Positions 54,755 through 63,843 are shown, numbered from the stretch's first letter. The stretch is DNA of 64,000 bases from UBA6814 sp040753075 (GCA_040753075.1 JBFMHA010000011.1:1-64000), one strand, 5' to 3'. Notes: generated from the letters alone by a model not told the origin. Program-made: numbers and translations.

Positions 54755-54849
54755 GGCCTCCCCCTGGTCTGTGGGCCCTGGTCCTTACCGTGCGCATACC
54801 TCCCTTTTCCCGTTCTTGTCCATGAAAAATCACGAAAAGTACGTTGCGC

Positions 54850-54997
54850 GTCTCGGGCGGCAAGACTCTCCTCCCCTGCTTCCGGACCATCGCGTCTCCG
54901 GATGCACCCCAACCAACCCGCCGCATTCCCGTGGCTTCCCGGAACTGGCCCGCTTTCCACCGCGGCTCCGACAGACCCAAGTCTTGCCGCACAAGAC
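54850..54997. promoter_or_regulatory. Two related dyads, candidate enhancer sites
   Basis: GTCTTG-CCGCA-CAAGAC (54981-54997) is a perfect dyad. GTCTCG-GGCGG-CAAGAC (54850-54866) has one arm mismatch. They share arms and the 5-base spacer and lie about 75 and 205 bases upstream of the -24 element, a usual distance for NtrC-type enhancers. The 54755-55136 gap has no gene. Confidence 0.5.
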
Positions 54998-55069
54998 AGA
55001 ATCCATTCCCGCAGCACGAGACGGCCCGGCCAGCACGCCGCAACACACTGAAAACATTAGAGACACGGA

Positions 55070-55084
55070 TGGCACATATCTTGA
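55070..55084 (+). promoter_or_regulatory. Candidate sigma54 promoter of the Hdr operon
   Basis: TGGCAC, 5 bases, TTGA: the -24 box and spacing are consensus, the -12 box has GA instead of GC. Transcription would start about 40 bases before the first gene. A sigma54-type regulator gene is divergent. Confidence 0.55.
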
Positions 55085-55136
55085 GAATGAGAAGGCGAGA
55101 CCGTCCAGACTGCAAGACGGACTACCGGGGGAGCGC

Positions 55137-56252
55137 ATGAAGACCTTCGCCAATCTCGTCGAGGAGGTCCAGAAGCCCGGACGCTGCCGCCGATGCGGCG
55201 GCTGCGTGACCTTCTGCTCGGCCATCAACTACGGAGCCCTGGCCCAGGACCCGGATGGCTCTCCCCATTACAGCGACCCGGAGAAATGCATCGAATGCGG
55301 GCTGTGCTACATGCTCTGCCCGGTCGTCGGCGAACTGGAGGAGGAGGCCAAGCGCAAGGCCCTGTGGCAGGAGCCCATGGGCAACGTGCTGGGAGTCAGC
55401 GTCGCCCGGGCCAAGGACGCCTCCATCCGGGAAATCGCCACCGACGGCGGGGTGCTCACCGCCATCCTCCTGCGCCTGTTCGACGAGGGCCGCATCGACG
55501 GCGCGGTGCTGGCCAAGGGCGCCGGCCCCTTTCTACGCCGCCCCTTCCTGGCCACCACCCGGAAGGAGATCCTGGAGGCCGCAGCCTCCTTTGCCGGCCC
55601 GCCCCACGGCCGGGACCTGGCGGGCGACCGCTACAGCACCTTCGCCTCGGCCATCTCCGCCCTGGGCGACCAGCTCCGCCAGAGCCTGCGCCGGGTGGCC
55701 TGCGTGGGCCTGCCCGGGCAGATCCTCACCATCCGCAAGATGCAGGTCCTGGGCGTGGTGCCCACGGATTCCCTGTACTGCCTGCTGGGCCTGTTCTGCT
55801 CCGGCCATTTCGAGTTCGGACAGGCGGGCCGCAAGCGCCTGGAGAAGCTGGGCGGCTTCGCCTGGTCCGAGGTGGAGAAGATCAACGTGAAGGACGCGCT
55901 GCACATCCACGCCCGGGGCCGGGAGATGATCACCATCCCCCTGGAGGAGCTGGATTTCATGCGCCGTTACGCCTGCCGCTTCTGCACCGACTACGGCGCG
56001 GAATACGCGGACCTTTCCTGCGGCGGCCTGGGCGCGGAGGCCGGCTGGACCACGGTGGTCACCCGCACCCCCCTGGGCCGGGCCATCCTGGCCGACGCGG
56101 TGCAGACCGTGGTGGAGGTCTTCCCGGAGAAGACCAGCCGCCGGGTCGCCCGCCAGGCCCTTGAGGCGGTGGAGCAGCGCACCGAATGGAAGCGGGCGCG
56201 GGCGGTGCGGGACGGAGAAGGCGTGGGGGCCGGGAGCATGGCCGCGGTCTAG
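55137..56252 (+). CDS. FrhB-like F420 hydrogenase/dehydrogenase beta subunit family protein
   Basis: 371 residues from MKTFANLVEEVQKPGRCRRC, with GGGGGAG upstream. Two ferredoxin clusters (CRRCGGCVTFC and CIECGLCYMLCP) precede the FrhB domain; VLGVSVARAKDASIREIATDGGVLTAILL and YACRFCTDYGAEYADLSCGG are typical. The family moves electrons between Fe-S centres and a flavin/deazaflavin-linked donor. In bacteria without F420 the partner is often NAD(P)H or another Hdr subunit. It is the first gene of the Hdr operon, 42 bases before hdrA. Confidence 0.88.
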   Translation: MKTFANLVEEVQKPGRCRRCGGCVTFCSAINYGALAQDPDGSPHYSDPEKCIECGLCYMLCPVVGELEEEAKRKALWQEPMGNVLGVSVARAKDASIREIATDGGVLTAILLRLFDEGRIDGAVLAKGAGPFLRRPFLATTRKEILEAAASFAGPPHGRDLAGDRYSTFASAISALGDQLRQSLRRVACVGLPGQILTIRKMQVLGVVPTDSLYCLLGLFCSGHFEFGQAGRKRLEKLGGFAWSEVEKINVKDALHIHARGREMITIPLEELDFMRRYACRFCTDYGAEYADLSCGGLGAEAGWTTVVTRTPLGRAILADAVQTVVEVFPEKTSRRVARQALEAVEQRTEWKRARAVRDGEGVGAGSMAAV

Positions 56253-56294
56253 GCCGCGATCCGTGACTGCGACGGACAAGGAGGGCGACGAGCC

Positions 56295-58361
56295 ATGGCC
56301 AACAAGATCGGGGTGTACGTCTGCCACTGCGGCACCAACATCGCCGGCAAGGTGAACCCGCCCGCGGTGGCGGCCTTTGCCGGAACACTCAAGGACGTGG
56401 CCGTGGCCCGGGACTACAAGTTCATGTGCTCGGACCCCGGCCAGGACATGATCATCAGGGACATCAAGGAGATGGGCCTCAACAGGGTGGTCGTCGCCTC
56501 CTGCTCCCCGCGGCTGCACGAGAAGACCTTCCAGAAGACCTGCGCCCGGGCCGGGCTGAATCCCTATCTCTTCCAGATGACCTGCATCCGGGAGCACTGC
56601 TCCTGGGTCACCAGGGACCCGGACGAGGCCACGGCCAAGGCCATGCGCCTGGTGGCCGGGGCGGTGCGCCGGGTGGGCCGGCACGGCCGGCTCTACTCCC
56701 GCACCGAGAAGGTCCACCCCGACGTGCTGGTGGTGGGCGCGGGCATCGCCGGCATCCAGGCCAGCCTGGACATCGCCCGGGGCGGGCACAAGGTCCATCT
56801 GGTGGAGCGCGCCCCCTCCATCGGCGGCCACATGGCCCAGTTCGACAAGACCTTCCCCACCCTGGACTGTGCGGCCTGCATCTCCACCCCCAAGATGGTG
56901 GCCGTGGCCCAGGAGTCCAACATCGCCCTGCACACCTTCTCCGACGTGGTCAAGGTGGAGGGCTTCGTGGGCAACTACAGCGTGACCCTCCGGGAGCGGC
57001 CCCGCTACGTGAACCGCGACCTGTGCACCGGCTGCGGCCTGTGCACCGAGAAGTGCCCGATCAAGGTGACGAGCGAGTTCGAGGAGGGCCTGTCCGAGCG
57101 CCGGGCCATCTACCGCAACTCGCCCCAGGCCGTTCCCAACACCCCGGTCATCGACGCGGCCCACTGCCGCACCCTGATCGGCAAGAAGTGCGGGGCCTGC
57201 GCCAAGCTCTGCCCCTCCGGGGCCATCGACTACGAGCAGGAGGAGACCATCTCCACGGTCAACGTGGGCACCATCATCCTGTGCACCGGGTTCGACGCCT
57301 TCGACCCCGCGCCCATGACCCAGTACGGCTACGGCCGCTTCCCCGAGGTGTACACCGCGCTCCAGTTCGAGCGCCTGAACAACGCCGTCGGGCCCACCGG
57401 GGGCAAGATCCTCATGAAGGACGGCAGGCCTCCGGAGAGCGTGGCCATCATCCACTGCGTGGGCAGCCGGGACGCCAACTTCCACGAGTACTGCTCCCGG
57501 GTCTGCTGCATGTACGCCCTCAAGTACGACCACCTCATCAAGGACAAGGTGGGCCACCACGCCCGGGTCTACAACTTCTACATGGATCTGCGCTGCTTCG
57601 GGAAGGGGTACGAGGAGTTCCTGCGCCGGGTGCAGGAGGAGGGCGTGACCTTCATCCGCGGCCGGCCCGCGGCCATCACCGACCAGGCCGAATCCCCCGA
57701 GGAGCAGGGCAAGCTGGTGGTCCTGGCCGAGGACACCCTGCTCGGCCGCCGGCTGCGGGTCCCGGTGGACATGGCGGTCCTGTGCACCGCCATGGAGCCC
57801 CGCCGGGACGCCGCCGAGGTGGCCCGGATCTTCGGCATCAGCCAGGGCCTGGACGGCTTCTTCCTGGAGGAGCATCCCAAGCTGGGGCCGGTGTCCACGG
57901 CCACCGACGGCATCTTCCTGGGCGGGACCTGCCAGGCCCCCCGGGACATCCCGGACGCCGTGGCCCACGCCTCGGGCGCGGCGGCCCAGGCCCTGTCCCT
58001 GGCCGCCCGCGGCCTGGTGGACATCTCCCCCACCACCTCCCACATCAACCCGGACATCTGCGTGGGCTGCAAGGTGTGCATCGACCTGTGCGCCTACTCG
58101 GCCATCGAGTTCGACGAACTGCACCACGTGAGCGTGGTCAACGAGGCCCTGTGCAAGGGCTGCGGCAGCTGCGCCGCCTACTGCCCGAGCGGCGCGGCCC
58201 AGATCAAGCACTTCAGCGAGGCGCAGATTTTCTCGGAACTGGACGGCCTGCTCTCGGACGTGCTGGCCGGCCCGCGCACCACGACGGCCAAGGCCGCCGG
58301 TCCCGGCCCCGCCCCCGTCAAGGCAGAAACCCCGGAGGAGCCCGAGGAGGCTCCGGCCTAG
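56295..58361 (+). CDS. hdrA: HdrA-type heterodisulfide reductase flavoprotein subunit
   Basis: 688 residues. N-terminal HdrA domain with CHCGTNIAGKVNP and VVASCSPRLHEKTF (1-135); FAD domain with VVGAGIAGIQASLDIARGG at about 145; HdrA Cys motif TLDCAACISTPKM at about 190-201; ferredoxin clusters CTGCGLCTEKCP (about 244) and CGACAKLCP; C-terminal CVGCKVCIDLC and CKGCGSCAAYCP. The FAD in HdrA is the proposed bifurcating flavin. An AAGGAGG site precedes the ATG. mvhD follows after 19 bases. Confidence 0.93.
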   Translation: MANKIGVYVCHCGTNIAGKVNPPAVAAFAGTLKDVAVARDYKFMCSDPGQDMIIRDIKEMGLNRVVVASCSPRLHEKTFQKTCARAGLNPYLFQMTCIREHCSWVTRDPDEATAKAMRLVAGAVRRVGRHGRLYSRTEKVHPDVLVVGAGIAGIQASLDIARGGHKVHLVERAPSIGGHMAQFDKTFPTLDCAACISTPKMVAVAQESNIALHTFSDVVKVEGFVGNYSVTLRERPRYVNRDLCTGCGLCTEKCPIKVTSEFEEGLSERRAIYRNSPQAVPNTPVIDAAHCRTLIGKKCGACAKLCPSGAIDYEQEETISTVNVGTIILCTGFDAFDPAPMTQYGYGRFPEVYTALQFERLNNAVGPTGGKILMKDGRPPESVAIIHCVGSRDANFHEYCSRVCCMYALKYDHLIKDKVGHHARVYNFYMDLRCFGKGYEEFLRRVQEEGVTFIRGRPAAITDQAESPEEQGKLVVLAEDTLLGRRLRVPVDMAVLCTAMEPRRDAAEVARIFGISQGLDGFFLEEHPKLGPVSTATDGIFLGGTCQAPRDIPDAVAHASGAAAQALSLAARGLVDISPTTSHINPDICVGCKVCIDLCAYSAIEFDELHHVSVVNEALCKGCGSCAAYCPSGAAQIKHFSEAQIFSELDGLLSDVLAGPRTTTAKAAGPGPAPVKAETPEEPEEAPA

Positions 58362-58380
58362 CCCCGCAAGGAGTACCGCC

Positions 58381-58803
58381 ATGCAGGACTTCGAACCCAC
58401 CATCGTGGCCTTTGTCTGCAACTGGTGCACCTACACCGCCGCCGACCTGGCGGGCACCGCGCGCATGGTGCAGTCACCCAACGTGCGGCTGGTGCGCATG
58501 ATGTGCACCGGCATGGTGGACCCCAAGTACGTGCTCAAGGCCCTGCTCTCCGGCGCGGACGCGGTGCTGGTCAGCGGCTGCCACCCCGGGGACTGCCACT
58601 ACATCAACGGCAACTACAAGGCCCGCCGCCGCGTCAAGCTGCTCAAGGAGATACTCACCGGGTTCGGCGTGGACGAGCGCCGGCTCAAGCTCACCTGGGT
58701 GGGGGCCAGCGAGGGCAACGAGTTCGCCGAAACGGTCAACCGCATGGTGGCCGAGGTCCGGGAGCTGGGTCCCAGCGACGCCCGCGCCATGATGGCCATC
58801 TAG
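58381..58803 (+). CDS. mvhD: MvhD-type hydrogenase iron-sulfur subunit
   Basis: 140 residues. FVCNWCTYTAADLAG, RMMCTGMVDPKYVLKAL and SGCHPGDCHYINGN carry the Cys that bind a 2Fe-2S cluster. MvhD passes electrons from a hydrogenase or formate dehydrogenase to HdrA in methanogens and in many sulfate reducers. It is cytoplasmic and of usual length. No hydrogenase gene is in the window, so the donor is elsewhere or is one of the operon proteins. Confidence 0.95.
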   Translation: MQDFEPTIVAFVCNWCTYTAADLAGTARMVQSPNVRLVRMMCTGMVDPKYVLKALLSGADAVLVSGCHPGDCHYINGNYKARRRVKLLKEILTGFGVDERRLKLTWVGASEGNEFAETVNRMVAEVRELGPSDARAMMAI

Positions 58804-58814
58804 GGCGGAGAATC

Positions 58815-58865
58815 ATGGCGCGCCAGATTGGTGCAGACAACTGCGAGATCGCCGGGCTGGGCTGA
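58815..58865 (+). CDS. Possible 16-residue micro-ORF
   Basis: ATG with GGCGGAG four bases upstream encodes MARQIGADNCEIAGLG and stops, in the 106-base gap between mvhD and the FdhB-like gene. It may be translated or may be chance. Confidence 0.2.
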   Translation: MARQIGADNCEIAGLG

Positions 58866-58909
58866 CGGACGCAGCGCGGCGACCGCCAACGCGACACGAG
58901 GAGAAGCCA

Positions 58910-60058
58910 ATGGCAACCACCGCCAAGCTCGAGGTGCAAAACGGCGACCTGCTCCAGTCGGTGCAGGCCTTCCTGCACATGCTCATGGACGACGGGGGCG
59001 TCGCCGGGCTGCTCACCCCCCTGCACATGGGGCCGGGCGTGGTCATGCCGGCCCTGGTCAGCGAGCCCGAGCGCCTGAAGCAGGCCGACCCCCTGGCCCC
59101 GGCCTTCCCGCTCAACGCCGCCCGCATCGCAGCCAGGCTCACCCGCGGCGGTTCGCCCGGCGGGACTCTGGCCGCGGTGCTGCGGCCCTGCGAGGTGCGG
59201 GCCTTCGTGGAGCTGGTCAAGCTCAACCAGGGCAACCTGGAGGACCTGGCCATCGTCAGCCTGGACTGCCTGGGGGCCTACACCAACGCCGACTACCGCC
59301 GCTTCGCCGCAGGACGAGATCCCCGGGAGGCCTCCAACAAGTTCGCCACGCTGGCCCTGGCCGGCCGCAGCCAGGAGCCGGCCGGGCTCGATCTCGCCAA
59401 GGCCTGCCGGGCCTGCGAGCGACCGGTGGCCAACAACGCGGACATCACCGTGGGACTGGTGGGCCTGCGCGGGGGGGGACACCTTCTGGTGAGCGCCCAT
59501 ACCCCCCGGGGCGAGGCCCTGCTCGCCAAGCTGCGCCTGCCCGACACCGACGAGCCGGCCGGCCGCAAGGACGCCCTGGCCGAGCTGGTGAACGGCCGGA
59601 CCGCCTTCCGGGACGAGATGTTCGCCGCCACCCGGGACGCCACCGCGTCCATGCCCAAGCTGGCCGACTACCTGGCCGCCTGCGTGGGCTGCTACAACTG
59701 CCGCGCGGCCTGCCCGGTCTGCTACTGCCGGGAGTGCGTGTTCCTCACCGACGTGTTCGACCACAAGCCCTGGCAGTACCTGGGCTGGGCCAAGGGCAAG
59801 AGCGCCCTGCGCCTGCCCACGGACACGGTGCTCTTTCATCTCACCCGGCTGGCCCACATGAGCCTGTCCTGCGTGGGCTGCGGCCAGTGCTCCAACGCCT
59901 GCCCCAACGACGTTCCGGTGATGGAGCTGTTCCGCACCGTGGCCGCCCGCACCCAGGAGGCCTTCGCCTACGAGCCGGGCCGCAGTCCGGACGAGCCCAT
60001 CCCGCTCTCGGTGTTCCAGGCCAAGGAGTTCGCCGAGGTCACGGGCGGAAGGGACTAG
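58910..60058 (+). CDS. FdhB-like 4Fe-4S ferredoxin protein (coenzyme F420/formate dehydrogenase beta type)
   Basis: 382 residues, with GAGGAG before the ATG. An N-terminal domain of the FdhB/F420 beta type (LAAVLRPCEVRAFVELVKLN) is followed by two Cys-rich clusters, CVGCYNCRAACPVCYCREC (about 260-280) and CVGCGQCSNACPNDVP (about 323-338). Such proteins connect formate or NAD(P)H oxidation to Hdr complexes in sulfate reducers and syntrophs. It is the fourth gene of the operon. Whether it holds a flavin cannot be told by eye. Confidence 0.85.
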   Translation: MATTAKLEVQNGDLLQSVQAFLHMLMDDGGVAGLLTPLHMGPGVVMPALVSEPERLKQADPLAPAFPLNAARIAARLTRGGSPGGTLAAVLRPCEVRAFVELVKLNQGNLEDLAIVSLDCLGAYTNADYRRFAAGRDPREASNKFATLALAGRSQEPAGLDLAKACRACERPVANNADITVGLVGLRGGGHLLVSAHTPRGEALLAKLRLPDTDEPAGRKDALAELVNGRTAFRDEMFAATRDATASMPKLADYLAACVGCYNCRAACPVCYCRECVFLTDVFDHKPWQYLGWAKGKSALRLPTDTVLFHLTRLAHMSLSCVGCGQCSNACPNDVPVMELFRTVAARTQEAFAYEPGRSPDEPIPLSVFQAKEFAEVTGGRD

Positions 60059-60273
60059 GATAACAACAGAATATCGTTAGATATTTTGTAAAAAAAGCAC
60101 GGCGCGACACCGATGGGACCGCTGGGACGCACTGACAAGCCGTAGCTCCGGAAGCACGAGAGGAGGAGCCGGGCCATGAAGACGACATACGCAGCCCCGC
60201 AACCGCAAAATATCGTGAGATATTTTGCATAAAGTCCAGACCGGACAAGTGACGGACGCCCAGTGAACACTAG
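60055..60273. repeat. Duplicated leader with palindromes before the double HdrA gene
   Basis: Palindromes with arms CAGAATATC and GATATTTTG (60067-60088) and CAAAATATC and GATATTTTG (60206-60227) lie in two roughly 141-base tandem units. The 37-base start region of the next gene (ribosome site, ATG and six codons) occurs at 60161-60197 and again at 60302-60338. The first copy opens an 18-codon frame. CTAG occurs at 60055-60058 and 60270-60273, and the right end (GGACGC, then AACACTAG) resembles the element at 40339-40352. Confidence 0.75.
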
Positions 60274-60316
60274 CGCGAGGCATCAGCCCTGAGCACCCCG
60301 AAGGAGGAGCCGGGCC

Positions 60317-63300
60317 ATGAAGACGACATACGCAGCCCTGGTGGTGGGAGCCGGCGTGGCCGGGATCCGCGCCGCCCTGGACCTGGCCGAAACCGGCCAG
60401 AAGGTGGCCCTGGTGGACCGCAAGCCGCACCTGGGCGGCCTGCTCTCCCAGCTCGACTACCAGTTCCCCACCAACGCCTGCGGCATGTGCAAGATGCTGC
60501 CCCTCACCGAGCGCGACAGCTCGTCCCAGTTCTGCATGCGCAAGGGGTTGTTCCACAAGAACATCGACATCTACCTCTCCACGGAGCTCACCGCCCTGGA
60601 CGGCGACCCCGGCCAGTTCACCGCCTTCCTGCGCCAGGGCTCCAGCTTCGTGGACCCCACCAAGTGCATCGGCTGCGGAATCTGCTCCTCGGTCTGCCCG
60701 GTGCGGACGCCCAGCGAGTTCAACGCCGGGCTCACCGAAAGGGCCGCGGTGCACCTGCCCGTGCCCCACAACATCCCCAACTCCTACGTGGTGGACCTGG
60801 ACCACTGCATCCGCTGCTGGCGCTGCCACGAGGCCTGCCCCACCGAGGCCATCGACTTCAAGTTCGCCCGCCGCTCCACCTTCCACGTGCTCCTGGCCAG
60901 CGCCGAGCCGGGACTGGACGAGGCCATGGCCGAATGGCTCAAGGACCAGCTCTTCCCCTTCGCCGCCGCGGCCACGGCCGAAGAGGCCCTGGAGCGCATC
61001 GCCGGGAACGGGAAGCTCTCCATGCTCCTCCTGGACCTGGACCTGCCCGGCCTGGAGCCGGAACGGTTCATGGCCCGGGCCCTGGAGCTGCGCCCGGAAA
61101 TGGAGGTGGTTCTCCTGGCCGGGCCGGAGAAGGCGGACCTGGCGGAAAAGCTGCGCGCCGCCGGCGCCCGGCGGACCCTGGCCAAGCCCCTGAACCCCAA
61201 GACCGCGGCGCCGGCCCTGGACAAGACCTTCCTGCGCGCGGCCTCGGAGCGCCGCCTGGAATTCTCGGTGGCCGCGGTGGTGCTGGCCACCGGGTTCGAG
61301 ACCTACACCCCCTGCCCCGAATCCTTCGGCGCGGACACCCTCGGCTACAAGGTCCTGCCCGGGGTGGTCACCTCGGTGGAGTTCGAGCGCATGCTCTCGG
61401 GCAGCGGCCCGGGCCGGGACCGGCTGGCCCGCCCCGGCGACGGCAAGCCCCTGCGCCGCATCGCCTGGCTGCAGTGCGTAGGCTCCCGGGACATCGCCAA
61501 GGGCGCGGACTACTGCTCGTCGGTGTGCTGCATGATCTCGGTCAAGGAGGCCCTGCTCGCCCGCAAGATGCTGCGGGACGAAAACGGCGAGCCCGCCTCG
61601 GCCACCATCTTCTGCATGGACCTGCGCGCCTTCGGCCGGGACTACCAGAGCTACTGCGACCAGGCCGTGGAGGAAGGCGGGGTGCGCTTCCTGCGCAGCC
61701 GCATCCACACCGCCATGCCCTCCCCCGACGACCCCGGCGCCCTGCGCCTGCGCTACATGGACGACGCCGGCCAGTGCATCGAGGAGGACGTGGACCTGCT
61801 GGTCCTGGCCGTGGGCGCTCGCCCGCCCAAGGATCTGCCGGCCCTGGCCCGGGCCGCCCAGGTGGACCTGAACGACTACGGCTTCCTGCGCACCCGGCAC
61901 TTCGACCCCTCGCGCACCACCCGGCTGGGGGTGTTCGCCGCGGGCTCGGCCGGCGCGCCCCGGGACATCGCAGAATCCCTCATCACGGCCGGGGCAGCCG
62001 CCATGGAGGCCTCGCGCCTCATCAACATCTACGCCCCGCTCAAGGAGAAGGTGGCCGAGCCCGAACCCGAGTACCGGGACGTGGGCCGGGAGGCCCCCCG
62101 GATCCTGGTGGCCCTGTGCACCTCCTGCCCGGTGCTGGAGTCCGCGGTGGACATGGACGCCCTGGTGGCCCGGATCGAGGCCCAGCCCGCGGTGGTCCAC
62201 GTGGCCCGCATCGACGCCGGATGCACGACCCCGGGCTGGGAGAAGATCGCCGAACTGGCCGGGGAGAAGCGGCCCAACCGCATCCTGCTCGGGGCCTGCA
62301 TGCCCTACGCCTACGTGCCCCGGCTGCGGGAGCTGGGCGCAACCCTGGGCCTGAACCCGGCGTTCATGGACGTGGCCGACATCTACACCCCGGCCATGTC
62401 CGCGGCCCGGGACGCCGCCCCGGAGGGGGACGCTCCGCAGCACGACACGGCGCTGGGCCGGGAGGTCTTCGCCACCCTGAACATGGCCCTGGCCCGGCTG
62501 GTGCGGGCCGACGCCTCGCGCCGGCCCTTCGCGGCCCCTGTCTACCGCCAGGCCCTGGTGGTGGGCGGCGGGCTGGCCGGCATGACCGCGGCGGTGGGCA
62601 TCGCGGACCACGGCTACCCGGTGACCCTGGTGGAGAGCGAGGAGGCCCTGGGCGGCCAGGCCATCCGCCTGCGCGCCACCCTGGAGGGCCGCGACCCGCA
62701 GCGCTACATGCAGGACCTGGTGGAGCAGGTGGAGAAGCACCCCAACATCACCGTGCGCAAGAACGCCCGGGTGGTGCTCAGCATGGGCCGGGCCGGGGCG
62801 TTCAGCACCGTTCTCTACGGCCGGGACGGGGTCTTCACCGTGGAGCACGGGGCCACGGTGCTGGCCACCGGCGGGCGGGAGGCCAAGGTCTACGACTACG
62901 GCTTCCGGGTCCATCCCGCCACCCTCACCCAGCGCGAACTCGAGGACCGCCTGGCCAGCGGCGCCCTGGACGCCGGGGCCCTCGCCTCGGTGGCCATGAT
63001 CCAGTGCTGGCGCTCCCGGGAGGAAGGCCGCAACTACTGCAGCCGCATCTGCTGCGCCGGCGCGCTCAAGAACCTGCACACGCTCCTGCGCAAGAACCCC
63101 GCCATCAAGGTCTACGTGTTCTACCGGGACATCATGAGCTACGGTTTCATGGAGCATTTCTACACCGAGGCCCGCCGCCTGGGCGCCCTGTTCATCCGCT
63201 ACGACCTGGAGAACCGGCCCCGGGTGGCGTTCGAGAACGGCCGGCCGGTGATCACCGCCTTCGACCCGGTGCTGGGCGAGGAGTTGCAGATCCGGCCTGA

Positions 63301-63796
63301 CCTGCTGGCCCTGTCCGGCGGGGTGGAGCCCAACGAGGTGGAGGAGCTGGCCGAGCAGTTCGGGGTTCCGCTCACCGAGGACGGTTTCTACCGCGAGGCC
63401 GAACCCAAGTGGCGGCCGGTGGACTTCCTCAAGTACGGGGTGTTCATGGCCGGACTGGCCCGGGCCCCGGGAAACATGGGCGAACATGCGGCCTCGGCCA
63501 AGGCCGCGGCCCAGCGCGCCCTGCGCATCCTGTCCGGGGAGCGCCTGGACGCGGGCAACGTGGTGGCCGAGGTGCGCCACTCCCTGTGCTCCCTGTGCGG
63601 CCGCTGCATCGACGTGTGCCCCTACGGGGCCAGGCGCATGAACCTGGAGGAGGACCGCATCGAGGTGGACGCCATCCTCTGCCAGGGCTGCGGCTCCTGC
63701 ACCGCGGTCTGCCCCAACAGCGCCAGCGTGCTCCGGGGGTTCGACGACGCCCAGGTCATGGGCTCCATTGACGCCGCCCTGGAGGAGTTGGCCTGA
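60317..63796 (+). CDS. Double HdrA-like flavoprotein with embedded receiver-like domain
   Basis: 1159 residues, about twice HdrA length. Module 1: FAD motif VVGAGVAGIRAALDLAETG (residue 9 on), NACGMCKM, ferredoxin Cys 117/120/123/127 and 164/167/170/174, then a receiver-like domain (about 188-305) with Asp240 in LLLDLDLPG and Lys290 in TLAKPLNP, then the rest of HdrA with GSRDIAKGADYCSSVCCM. Module 2 (about 590-1159): an HdrA N-terminal-like part (LVALCTSCPVLESAV), a second FAD motif VVGGGLAGMTAAVGIADHG, and C-terminal clusters CSLCGRCIDVCP and CQGCGSCTAVCP. It probably carries two FADs. The receiver lacks the usual acidic pair and Thr/Ser, so phosphorylation is unlikely. Confidence 0.88.
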   Translation: MKTTYAALVVGAGVAGIRAALDLAETGQKVALVDRKPHLGGLLSQLDYQFPTNACGMCKMLPLTERDSSSQFCMRKGLFHKNIDIYLSTELTALDGDPGQFTAFLRQGSSFVDPTKCIGCGICSSVCPVRTPSEFNAGLTERAAVHLPVPHNIPNSYVVDLDHCIRCWRCHEACPTEAIDFKFARRSTFHVLLASAEPGLDEAMAEWLKDQLFPFAAAATAEEALERIAGNGKLSMLLLDLDLPGLEPERFMARALELRPEMEVVLLAGPEKADLAEKLRAAGARRTLAKPLNPKTAAPALDKTFLRAASERRLEFSVAAVVLATGFETYTPCPESFGADTLGYKVLPGVVTSVEFERMLSGSGPGRDRLARPGDGKPLRRIAWLQCVGSRDIAKGADYCSSVCCMISVKEALLARKMLRDENGEPASATIFCMDLRAFGRDYQSYCDQAVEEGGVRFLRSRIHTAMPSPDDPGALRLRYMDDAGQCIEEDVDLLVLAVGARPPKDLPALARAAQVDLNDYGFLRTRHFDPSRTTRLGVFAAGSAGAPRDIAESLITAGAAAMEASRLINIYAPLKEKVAEPEPEYRDVGREAPRILVALCTSCPVLESAVDMDALVARIEAQPAVVHVARIDAGCTTPGWEKIAELAGEKRPNRILLGACMPYAYVPRLRELGATLGLNPAFMDVADIYTPAMSAARDAAPEGDAPQHDTALGREVFATLNMALARLVRADASRRPFAAPVYRQALVVGGGLAGMTAAVGIADHGYPVTLVESEEALGGQAIRLRATLEGRDPQRYMQDLVEQVEKHPNITVRKNARVVLSMGRAGAFSTVLYGRDGVFTVEHGATVLATGGREAKVYDYGFRVHPATLTQRELEDRLASGALDAGALASVAMIQCWRSREEGRNYCSRICCAGALKNLHTLLRKNPAIKVYVFYRDIMSYGFMEHFYTEARRLGALFIRYDLENRPRVAFENGRPVITAFDPVLGEELQIRPDLLALSGGVEPNEVEELAEQFGVPLTEDGFYREAEPKWRPVDFLKYGVFMAGLARAPGNMGEHAASAKAAAQRALRILSGERLDAGNVVAEVRHSLCSLCGRCIDVCPYGARRMNLEEDRIEVDAILCQGCGSCTAVCPNSASVLRGFDDAQVMGSIDAALEELA

Positions 63797-63843
63797 CCGG
63801 CCGGCCCGGACCGCCCGGACCGCCAGGACTGCAAGGAGGAACC

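Noticed and set aside
60077..63580. Long minus-strand frame opposite the double HdrA gene
   Set aside because: The plus strand encodes clear FAD and Fe-S motifs; the opposite frame is low-complexity shadow.
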